Origin: Diphasiastrum complanatum | Taxonomy: Eukaryota; Streptophyta; Lycopodiopsida; Lycopodiales; Lycopodiaceae | Length of the DNA: 64,000 nt | Assembly: GCA_029204225.1 (NCBI GenBank) | Contig: MU831565.1 | Coordinates: 62,001-126,000 of the forward strand | Direction: 5' to 3' | Shown here: positions 1 through 10,084 of the stretch, in pieces | Layout of the letters: each line of letters starts with the position of its first letter | Position numbering within the stretch: position 1 is the first letter of the stretch | The notes under the pieces: generated by a model | Database searches by the model: none | Told to the model about the DNA's origin: nothing | Seen by the model: only the letters and a program-made list of their open reading frames with translations | Translations under genes and position numbers: made by a program

Positions 1-38
1 TCCAACGTAGCCCTAAATTAAATTTCAACTTAAATTGA

Positions 39-158
39 ATGCATGGACAGTTGGCAGACTATGGACGTCTGCCAACTAAGGAGTACGAATTTGCCTTCAG
101 GGAATCATACGACACATTAGTCGACAAACTAAAGAGCAAGGGTCATCCTCCAATGTAA
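39..158 (+). other. Possible short coding exon, unidentified
   Basis: A 39-codon open frame starts ATG-CAT-GGA and ends in TAA, just before an AT-rich stretch that looks like an intron or 3' sequence. The peptide is charged and ordinary in composition (contains EYEFAFRESYDTLVDKLKSKG), which is unlike the low-complexity text around it. A TGA stop lies directly in front of the ATG, so if this is an exon tail its true start is outside the window. I do not recognise the family. It may equally be chance. Confidence 0.15.
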
Positions 159-277
159 TTACTAGTTTTTGTATTCATTCTAATGTGGTTTGTATTCCGA
201 CGTCAATTTTATTTAATTTAATATGATCAGGCATTAAATATTAATGTAGTTTGTTTGCTTAATTCTTTGTGACTCAG

Positions 278-436
278 GAGCTTTGTAAAATACTTGGCAT
301 CATAACTGGTGCCCTTGCCATAGATTGTCTCTCCGAGATTAGGAAAGCCAATGCTCTGTATATGCTCAGAAGAGAGGTTGATGATTGTGTAACTGCCACT
401 TTTAGATGTAAGCTTAAAGGTCTGGAATTCATCTGA
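278..436 (+). other. Possible terminal exon, unidentified
   Basis: An open stretch of 53 codons follows a splice-acceptor-like TGACTCAG and ends in TGA. It encodes a protein-like sequence containing ITGALAIDCLSEIRKANALY. Its phase does not join to the open frame at 39-158 with the nearest GT donor, so I cannot build a gene from the two. Function is unknown. It could be the tail of a host gene cut by the window edge or old transposon sequence. Confidence 0.15.
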
Positions 437-1154
437 ATAGGTTGAGTAGGTCGCTCGGATCAGGCTCTCGCTTTACTGGTCATGGAAGTGAAGACAAGGT
501 TTGTGAGGATATCCTTGGCCAGGATCAGCTGCTCGGCATAATTCTTGATACAAATCATAAAAATGTCCCCTGAATAAGGCCTAGGGGGTTTACGGTAATG
601 CAGAGAGAGCGATGAGTCATGGGTGGCCATAGTAGCAGTGATTTTAGATTGCTTTGGCAAGTTTGAAAATTCTGGAAAATTTTGACATGAACTCAAGAGT
701 AGAAATCTAAAATGAATTCGTGGAGAGAAGGGTGGAGGTCTATATATAGACTTTTTTGGTCAGGAATTCGCAACTCCACCCACAAATATTCCTCAGTGTC
801 CACGATTTTGTATTGATGGTCGCGAATTTCGAGGTAGTATTCTAAGGGTCGACAAATTTTTGTAAGTGATTTTTTGTATCTCAAAATAGAAAAAATATCT
901 GACAGTACAAAAATGTGACTAATCAGAATTCGCGGAGGTGACAAGAAAATCGTAGGAATGTTTCTAAGCTTCAGCAAATTGTCTGCAAATTTTTGAAGTT
1001 AGTATCTGATGCAAAAAACTAAATTTTTCTATTTTTGAAAAGTTTGTCTCTGAGACAGAATTCATGGAGGCTAAAAATGAATCGTGCACTGTAAAAAGGG
1101 GTCAGACGAATACTATCTGAGATGGTGAGACAAATCTTCTGAAAATAATGACTT
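437..1154. other. Unassigned DNA with a recurring GAATTC-GGAG motif
   Basis: No gene is recognised. The words gaattcgtggag (715), gaattcgcaactcc (767), gaattcgcggag (925) and gaattcatggag (1060) recur loosely, suggesting the noncoding leader or LTR of an older element. Open frames on the minus strand here have no recognisable domain. Confidence 0.3.
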
Positions 1155-4100
1155 TTGTGGTTTTCTCAGAGAAAGACTATTTGTATGCCTGATCTGACAG
1201 TATCTTGTCCTTATCAGCCTTTAAGAATGCTCATACCGAGTCTACCAGATATGACATTCGACAAAGCAGTCAGTCTTGTCACTGATGAGAGACTGATGAG
1301 AGACGAAGGAGAGAAAAGCAGTGATCAAGAAAAGGCTCTTTTCACAAAAGGAAAGAACAAGAACAAGAACAAGCCAACATTCGAGAAGACGAAGTCCTTG
1401 AATCAACATTCTTCTTTCTGCGATCACTGCCACAAACTAGGCCATATGACCAACAAATGATGGTTCAATCCAGCAATACCTTGCATGCATTGCAAGAAGA
1501 AGGGGCATTCTGCATACGATTGCAGATTCAACCCAAAAAGAAAGAACAAAACTGAGAAAGCTAACGTTGTAGAGTCATCCAAGGATGTTGATAGAGGTGA
1601 CGAAGCCTTCACGATACTCGATGAAGCTTCAACTAGCTACACTGAACACGACTATGATGTAGTCATTGATTCAAGAGAAACATCACACATCAACCTACAA
1701 CAAGAAGATCTTGATCGACTTCAAAGAGCTCAAAAACAACAGAGCAGTGATTCTAGGTGATGGGAGTAGACACGATGTAAAAGGCATCGACACTCTATAA
1801 CTGCAAACACTGTCAGACCAAGTAGAGCTTCCAAGAGCACTCTACGTGCCCTCACTTAGATTAGATCTGTTATCAGTCTCCAAGATGGCAGATTTTGGCA
1901 TTTGAGTTTTGTTTGACGGCAACACATGCCATATGATCAAGAAAACGACAACCAAGCTGCTGACGGTAGGATGCAGAGAAGGAAACCTCTACCAAGCCAA
2001 GATAATCAACAACTCTGATAGCATATAATTTGCATCAAAAAATAAAGATCAGCTCTGGCATAGGAGAATGGATCATCTGAACATGGGGAGCCTGTATGAC
2101 ATGAGCAGAAAAGACATAGTCACGAGTCTCAAGATTTCAAGGCCCAAATTTTGTGAAGCCTGTCAGAAAGGCAAACAACATTGGAATCCATTCATGCATG
2201 AGGGAAGAAGAGCCAAGGAAGTTCTTGAGCTCATCCACTCTGATGTTTGTGGACCAATGAAGATGGATTCGCTCTCAGGTTTGAGGTATTTTTAGACGTT
2301 CATAGATGATTACAGCCGGATGACCATGATCTACTACTTAAAGAAAAAATTCGAAGTATTTGATTCCTTCAAGAAGTTCATGGCAACACCTTGAAAAAGA
2401 TATAGATTCTCAGATCTGACAATGGAGGTGAATACAAAAGCAAAGCATTCTCAAAATTCTGCAAGGAACATGGGATAGAACACTCCTACATACACACCAG
2501 AGTACAATGGTGTTGCAGAAAGAAAAAATAGAATGCTAGTCGAAGGAGCCAGATGCATGATGTCACAAGCTCAATTGCCAGGTCAATTTTGGACTGAGGC
2601 AATAGCTACAACTGTACACTTGTAGAACAGATCAACAACGATAGCGCTGGATAACAAGACGTCGTACAAAATGTGAATAGGTAGAAAGTCTGATCTATTA
2701 TACGTACGTGTGTTTGGATGTGTAGCATATAAGAACATTCCAAAAGAAAAAAGAAACAAGCTCGATGACAAATCAAAGCAAACAATCATGGTCGGCTACT
2801 CGAACGGAACACAAGTGTACAGGCTCTACAACCCAACCACGAAGAAGGCTGTTTCGAACAGAGATGTGAAGTTCGATGAGTCCACATTTCTTGGACTAAA
2901 GGACAAAAGAGAGCATGAGATCTTCACATTGCTGCCTATTCAAGAGGGAGATCAAGGATAGACATCAAATTAGAATGCAGAGCCACAGACTCTAGAGCAG
3001 CAGGAAGCAAAAAATCAAACCCACAAACAAGAAACGTTTGAGCAACGACGAAACAAACCTAGAAGGTCAACAAGACAGAGAAGACCTCCAGACCATTACT
3101 CTGACAATCTTCAGTGGAGTGAAGACACAACAGTTCGAGTACTGCAGCTTCACTGAAGAGCCAACTACATATCAAGAAGCTATCCAGAGTCTAGAGGGAG
3201 AATTTGGGAAGCAGGCAATGTCAGAGGAGATCGAGTCGATGAGAAAACAGAAAAATAGTCGACTACAAGTGGGTATACAAGAAAAAGATTAAATCAGATG
3301 GCACCATTGGCCACTACAAAGCAAGGCTTGTCACAAAGGGCTACACGCAGAGATATGGTGTTGATTATTTCGACACATATTCGTCGATGGTCAAGATGAC
3401 AAGCATACGACTACTCCTTACATACGTCACACAACACAATTTGAAAATTCACCAGATTGACATGAAAATAGCCTTTCTCCACGACGATCTAGAGGAGAAA
3501 ATCTTCATGAAGTAGCTTGAAGGTTTTGAAGAACCCTACAATCGACAATATGTCTGTCAGTTGCAGGGATACATCTATGGTCTAAAACAGACATCACAAG
3601 CTTGGTATAAGAAGCTCGATGGTCTCCTGAAGTCTCTAGACTTCAATCCTACACAACCGAACTGTAATGTCTACATAAAAAGAGTAGAAAAAGACTTTGT
3701 GATACTGACAATCTTCGTGGATGATTTCCTAATGATAGGAAATTCCTTGATGCTGATCAAAGACACAAAGAGTCAGATTTCTAAGAGTTATGAAATCACA
3801 GATCTTGGAGAAGCAACAAAATGCCTCGAGCTGGAGATCAGAAGAGATCGAACAAAGGGCGAAATGCACTTGAGTCAGTCAAAATACGCCAAAAAGGTGC
3901 TCAAGCAGTACCACATAACGGACTGCAAAGAAAAGGCCAAACCAATGATAGTTGGAGCCAAGCTCACGAAGTAGGATTGCCCAAAGACGAAAGAGGAAGA
4001 ACAGAAGATGACAGATATACCTACCAAAACTTAATCAGTAGTCTGATGTACCTCACACTTTGTACCAGACCAATCTAGCTTTCTCTGTTCACGCCTTGAG

Positions 4101-4711
4101 CCAATTCTCTTCCAATCATGGCATGGCACATTGGCAAATGACAAAACGAATCCTACAATATCTAAAGGGTACCCAGAATATGAGATTAACCTATAGAGCT
4201 AAAAACAAAGAAAAAGGATTCAAGCTGCACCACTACAGTGATGCGAGATGGGCGAGCTGCAAAGATGATAACAACTTTATAGCTGGAGGATGTACCATAG
4301 CATGTAGAGTTGCAATCAGCTGGACATGCAAAAAGCAAATCTTGGTAGCTCAATCCTCTTGCGAAGTTGAATACGTTGCAACTTCAAAGGTGGCAAATGA
4401 GATAGTGTGGCTGCAAATGATGTTGGAGCCAATCGGGATACCACAAGAAGGGCCAAGCACAATGATGATGGACTCTCAGAGTACCATCTATCTGTCCCAT
4501 GATCCTGTCTTTCATTTAAAGACAAAATACATACCTCTGAAGTACCATCACATTTGAGATTTAATCTCGAAAGGAGAGCTCCAGACCCAGTATATAAAAT
4601 CAAAAGACATGATTGCAGATCTGCTCACGAAGCCGCTCGATAAGCCACTCTTTGCCAAACAAAGAAAGACAATTGGATTAAATGTGCAAAGCTACAAGGT
4701 TCAAGAAGGAG
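1155..4711 (+). pseudogene. Copia F gag-pol remnant (decayed, 5'-truncated)
   Basis: Ty1/copia polyprotein broken into many frames. Gag ends with two zinc knuckles: CDHCHKLGHMTNK near 1419, whose last Cys position is now a TGA stop, and CMHCKKKGHSAYDC near 1482. The protease core reads DSRETSH near 1668 instead of DSGAS. Integrase follows, with the His-Cys part around 2053-2190 (CEACQKGK) and a core with TFIDDYSRM near 2296. Reverse transcriptase spans about 3270-3970 with FVDDFLMIG near 3714. RNase H runs about 4200-4600 (YSDARWASC), and the ADLLTKPL end lies near 4615. The order PR-IN-RT-RH is that of copia. The 5' LTR and most of gag are absent. Stops and frameshifts make it inactive and old. 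It is unlike families A-D in sequence. Confidence 0.9.
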
Positions 4712-5400
4712 TGTCAGAAATAGTGAACTGTTGCATCTTTGCCGCAACACGAACACGAAGCGAAGGTCAAACGGAGATAATTCGTGAAAGTCAACGTCCC
4801 TTGACTCGAAGGACAAACGATTTGCGAATCATTCATGAATTGTAAACATACCTCTAGGACCACAACAACCGCAAAGGGATGCAAAACAAAAAGATACGAA
4901 AGAAACAAAAAGAACGAAAGGAAATGAAAGAGAAGAAGAAGAATCTTTCACACTGCCAGATTCCAGCCCAACAGGCTTGGAGTCATAGACTTCATGCCCA
5001 ACTGAAATGAGTAGCAACGATGGAGAGTAACTGATTACTTGATTAACATTAACTAGTCTTGTGATTCTCTGTTTTAGCTATCTTGTAAACTCCACACAAT
5101 GGAAATAAAAACTATCCTTTCTGAATCAAAAATATATAGACAGAATTTTTGTAAGAGACAGAGAGAGAGAGACATAGCGAGTAGAGCAGAAAAGAAAAAT
5201 ACTAGAAACGAAAGAGCTGTGCATGAAAGTCTGCCAACGAGTAGAACACAGCGAAAAGAGCAGAGCGTCAGGCTGCCAACGAGCGAGACACTGACGTTCT
5301 CGTTCCAAAACCAAACTGATAATACAATTGTTCAATTTTCAGTGCATCTCCTTGTCTTGTGCCATCTGATTTGATTGCTAGAATATAATGTGTTTTGTGA
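4712..5400 (+). repeat. Probable 3' LTR of copia F (right end uncertain)
   Basis: A purine-rich tract (aagaaggag) directly precedes TGTCAGAAATAG, the usual polypurine tract plus TG start of an LTR, about 95 bases past the RNase H end. An AATAAA-type signal sits near 5104 and a short GA run near 5159. No second copy of this LTR is present in the window, so the right end is only a guess. It could lie anywhere before the gypsy sequence at 5677. Confidence 0.45.
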
Positions 5401-5676
5401 TGTGCAGTCACGTGTCTAGGTTCTTGTAAAGCTTCCACGCAAAGAAATTAAACTAGTTATGGATCTGAAATTTTCAGCAACTTAATTCACTTTGAAGTAG
5501 TTGAAATTCAGGTTGCATGTTGGATCTTCCCATGTATTTGGATTCTAGGCTCTTTTGTGGCCAAATTTGGCTTGTTTTCCATGATTTTGGATAAAATTGA
5601 TCGTAGAATTCAAAATCCAGCAAGTTCAAATCAATTGGTTGGTTATAACTCTGTACATTGAATTGCATGTGGGTTA
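5401..5676. other. Unassigned spacer between copia F and gypsy G1
   Basis: I see no gene, repeat or signal. It may be host DNA, or the LTR end of copia F plus a breakpoint, because the gypsy sequence to its right starts in mid-gag. Confidence 0.3.
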
Positions 5677-8600
5677 GAAGATTCAGATGATGAGCCGAAT
5701 GTCAGTATATTGCCTTATATAGCAGGGCAGACTACTACGACATCCACCACTATTGCATCAATGAATGCCAATGCTACTGCAGAAATGATGCTCAATGAGT
5801 TCAAAAAACTTGGGAAGACCCAGCAAAAACAGATGGAAAAGTTGTAGTTGCAATTTGATGAGAAGATCAAAGCATTGGAAAATTTCCACGGAGAAGCAAA
5901 CAAGGAACCTGAGAAGTTTGCAAAGACTTTTCCTACCAGGGAAAACGTCTGGTGTTCTATTTGCACAGGAAATCACACAATGAACGAGTGTCCTCAATTG
6001 AAAAAACGAATGGAAATCAGTGTTTGCCATCTGTGCAATTCACCTGACCATGAGACTGCCTTTTGCAACTCCAACCCTTGGATGATTCAGCAACGGTATG
6101 CCCAGATGGGATATCGAGATCTACAGTATGGAGTCAATCCAGCAGCAAGACTATGACAATCTACTCTTGGATGCCCGAAGCGTCTAGCCTTGCCTGCCCC
6201 ACCAAAGCACTCCGCTCCTCCTGCCAATTTGATGGAACCAGAACCTCACGAAGGTGCTGAGCAATGGAGCTATGGTAATGATCAGGAAGGTGGATCTTCA
6301 AAAAAGTATGCCATTTATGCTGCCGCTCAACAACAAGCCTCGAGAAATTGGGCCAGAGCACCACTTGGATGCTTTGCATGTGGAGAAAATCACAGAGTTG
6401 CAAAATGCCCAAATAAAGAAAAATTTATACCATTCTGTCGTGACTGTGGATATGGGCATTGCTATAAAGACTATCCAGCAAGACCGAAGCCACCACCAGC
6501 TACAACACCTGTAAATTTGATAACAATCAAGCAAGGATTGGTAGCTCATAATAAACCAAGTGCACCCTTGATGGTGGTCACCAGAGCACAAAAGCAAAAA
6601 GAACCAGTAGTGGATTCAGTACCTGCTGATTCTATACCATTGAACGATACACCAACAACATCGGAAGTTTATCCAAATCTTAATGCAAAAAAACGAAGAT
6701 ATCAGGATATGAGACAGTGGATTAAGCATCTGCAAGAAGAAGAGGAACTTGAAGCTGCTAAAGTAACAACTGAAGTTCAATCTTCACCATTGCAGCCTCC
6801 AAAAAATTTACGTACAGATATGAATGATCAATTACATCATCACGAAGAACCGTTCAAGATGACGGAACCGGAAGCACCGCATACAGAATTACTCATGAAT
6901 ATTTCATCTAGCAAGATTAATATTTCATTGGGAGAGCTCCTAAAGTTGGTGCCAAAAGCAAAAGAAGTCTTAGCGCAAGAGTTAGCTCAAGAAGAATCAG
7001 AAGACCTTCAGGAGCCGCTCTTTTGTGTTGGATTTGAAGAATCTAACAATGTACTATATGTTGGAGCAGCTTGGGAAAGTGAACAAAAGAATATCACTCT
7101 GCCAATACAACATAGACAATTTTCTAAAGAAGCAACCGTGATAGACGGCAGTTTAGGAATTAACCTGATTTCTACAAAGCTATGTACAAAATGGGACCTT
7201 ACAAAGATTAAGCCTTCTACTTTTGCTATTAAGCTAGTTGATCAAACGACGGTTCGTCCATGAGGAATGGTGGAAGATATACCTGTCAGGATTGCAGGAG
7301 TACAGTTCGTCATTACTTTCGTCGTGATGGACTTACTAGAAGCACCAAATGTCTACTAAGTTCTCTTAGGACGTCCATGGTTACGAGTTGCGCAAGTAAT
7401 TTATAACTGGGGTACTGGCAAAATCACTTTTGAAAATCATGAACGTGCAGTTAAAATTGATCCTACGACTTGGACTATCAAGCCAGTGGCTCAAAAAGCA
7501 GATGACGATTCATCAACAACGGATCACACTTGTGATCGACCAGAGAAAAAATTGGGAGTTCACTATGATTCTCAAACGGATACTGTCAATTGGAATGAAG
7601 CTCTTGCAACAATTGATTGTACAGCAGGATATATGTGTCAACAAGATATTCAATCAGAGATGAGCGAGATTTCCTTGTTAGATCGAATTTGGATACACCA
7701 ATCACGTTTCCACTAAATGTGCTGAATGTAGTCTGGATATCAACGGAACCTATACCAGATCCAATTGAGGATGATCTCATACCAATGAGCCATGCCTTAA
7801 CTTATGATGGCAATGCAGAACTTACGGATGAACAGATTCTACATCATATGGATCCGACCAGATTTGGAGTGCGTAATGTTCCTGATGAACCAACAATCTA
7901 ATCGCCCAAAGCAGTTATATTGAAGGGAGACAAGATGATAGGTTCGATGAGAAAGAAACAAGCAAAGCAACATTATAATACGGTCCTGAAATGGAAAAAT
8001 CCCCCTCAAAAGATTGATTTAAAGGAAGTGCCACCTCTATTGGATAAAGACAAAGGAAAAGTTTAGAATGATTCTTCAAGTCAGATCTCCAGCAAGACAT
8101 CATCATCTAGGAAGTCTTCACCTGAGAAGAAAGATTTATCATCCCTCAATTCATCACCTCTATGATCAATTCTTGCTAAGAAGACTAAATGAAGATCCAA
8201 GACAAGTCCTTTCGAAAAGAACAAGCAAATGTAGTCCAACATGATATGCCAGAGCATTTTAAACGTTATACACTGGATGATGTGGTTATCATGTTACCTA
8301 AAGCACATCGTGAACCTGAAGAACACATGCCAGAATCTAAAGAGGTTTACGATGGCCCAGCTAGGACGCAGCCAATGAATCTTGCAGAACCAGGAGAACC
8401 AGAAAAGATTGTACAAGTGGGATCACAACTTACTCCTAAACAGTATCAAGCACTCCGTTTGCTACTTATTTAGTATCAAGATTGTTTTGCATGGACTTAT
8501 CAAGATTTGAAGGGTCTTCCGACATCAGTCATTGAACATACCATACCTTTAGTACCTGATGCAGTACCAAAGGTTACAAAGTTCTATCGATGTAATCCTA

Positions 8601-9600
8601 ATGTGGCAGATCTGATAAAGAAAGAACTTCAGAGTTTGCTTGATGCCGATTTCATTTATGAGATCGAGCATACCGAATGGATTTCACCGATTGTCATTGT
8701 TCCTAAGAAAAATGAAAAATTGTGAATATGTGTGAATCTCAAAGCATTGAATAAAGTGACACGGAAGGATCACTTTTTGTTACCTTTTACTGAAAGCATT
8801 TTAGATCGCCTTGCTGGAGCGGAAGCTTATAGTTTCCTAGATGGATTTAGTGGTTACAACCAGGTTAAGATTGCACCTGCCGATCGCCACAAAACTGCTT
8901 TTGCAACAGAATGGGGCACCTATGCTTACAAAGTAATGTCGTTTGGACTCTGTAATGCACCAAGTTCATTCCAAAGAGTAATGCAGTTTTCCTTTAAAGA
9001 TTATCTACAAAAATTCCTTGAAATTTACTTGGACGACTTGGGAGTTCATAGTACAGATACAGACCACCTGGATCTTTAAATCCAGAAAAATGCCAGATAT
9101 GGGTTTCTCACGGAGTGGTGCTTGGACATGTGATATCAAGACATGGTATTGCCACCGATTATTCTAAGATCAAAGTTATTGTGGAATTGCCACCGCCAGC
9201 AACAATTCGAGGAGTTTATGTGTTTATGGGTCATGCGAACTACTATCAAATTTTTATTATCTTCTTTGCGGATTTAGCACGACCTGTATACAAATTAACT
9301 ATTGTTCCTATTTGGACAGTAGAGGCATTAGAAGCCTTTGAAATGTTAAGAAAAACATTATCTTCAGCACCAATACTACATTCTCCAGATTGGACATTAG
9401 AGTTTCATGTTCATACGGACGTCTCAAAATACGCCATTGGATCAGTTTTGACGCAGCCAGGTGACTATAAGAAGGATTATCCTATACGATTTGCAAGCAC
9501 ATAGCTTATAGATCCAGAGAAGAATAATTCAACAATAGAACGTGAAGCGCTAGCCATGATTTTTTTTGTTCGAAAATTTCGTCACTATCTCATGGAAACG
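5677..9600 (+). pseudogene. Gypsy G1 gag-PR-RT-RNase H remnant, truncated at both ends
   Basis: Closely related to gypsy G2 (39200-49250), but starting in mid-gag and ending in RNase H. Gag holds four Cys-His clusters: 5953-5991, 6025-6066, 6370-6408 and one from 6436. The protease region reads IDGSLGIN near 7141. Reverse transcriptase spans about 8450-9075 with YLDDLGV near 9029, and RNase H starts near 9370 (HTDVSKYAIGS). In-frame stops interrupt it, including TAG near 5847, TGA near 8724 and TAG near 9502, all shared with G2. A deletion near 9075 removes about 47 bases found in G2. It lacks the copia D insertion, so it shows the empty site. The left edge has no LTR, and the right edge is an abrupt join to a copia integrase. 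Confidence 0.9.
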
Positions 9601-9698
9601 TCTTGTTTATGAAGCTTTCATTAAGTTCAAGTCTCTAGTAGAGAAACAACTTATTACTTCCATCAAAGCACTAAGATGTGATAATGGGCGTGTGAAGG
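9601..9698 (+). pseudogene. Copia A integrase fragment
   Basis: These 98 bases match the last 98 bases of the window (63903-64000) with only a few differences. They encode the integrase core stretch ending KALRCDNG, including the second catalytic Asp. The segment starts abruptly after gypsy RNase H and ends abruptly at foreign DNA. It is probably the left part of the copia A integrase that resumes at 10085. Confidence 0.85.
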
Positions 9699-10084
9699 GA
9701 CTTGTGGACTCCTCGCAGCCAATCTTGGTCGACCCATGTTTGGAATCTGCGTGTTCATGGATCGCCTAGAAATGCAGCTTGGTAATACACACGAGCGATT
9801 GGCAGCTGATCTTCAACTTTGTCTGAAGGTAGTGCCTTATTAACGTCAAAAAATATGGATGGGAGAAAATTGTCTCATTTAGTCTCGATCCCCATTAGAT
9901 GTTCTAAGTCCCAGGCGTAAGTGGTTGCCGCGCGGACTGTTGGATCAGGGCAATTGATATAATGGGTTGTGAATGCGGTGAGAGCCCTTCTGGCATCTAC
10001 ATCCGTAGCCCACCCATATTCTGACTGTATGATCGGCCAATTAAAATTCTGAAGTGTGATATTGTCCAGAGGGGTGCCGCATTC
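9699..10084. other. Unexplained GC-richer insert in copia A integrase
   Basis: This stretch separates two parts of one copia integrase that should be nearly adjacent (…RCDNG and …SNKMKDFC). It is visibly richer in G+C than its surroundings. On the minus strand an open frame spans it (9875-10138), containing WATDVDARRALTAFTTHYIN. I recognise no domain, terminal repeat or target duplication. About ten integrase bases seem to have been lost at the join, which suggests filler DNA captured during break repair. It could instead be a piece of host exon or of another element. Confidence 0.5.

Noticed and set aside
39-436. A two-exon host gene joining 39-158 to 278-436
   Set aside because: The available GT donor gives a phase that leads into a stop, so the pieces cannot be joined with confidence.
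460-977. Two minus-strand open frames of 78 and 94 codons
   Set aside because: No domain, no start context, AT-rich composition and no match to anything else in the window. Kept only as unassigned DNA.
8720-9505. Stop codons in gypsy G1/G2 as possible RNA-edited codons (U-to-C)
   Set aside because: Such editing is known from organelles of some ferns and hornworts, but this DNA is nuclear transposon sequence and other lesions show it is dead.
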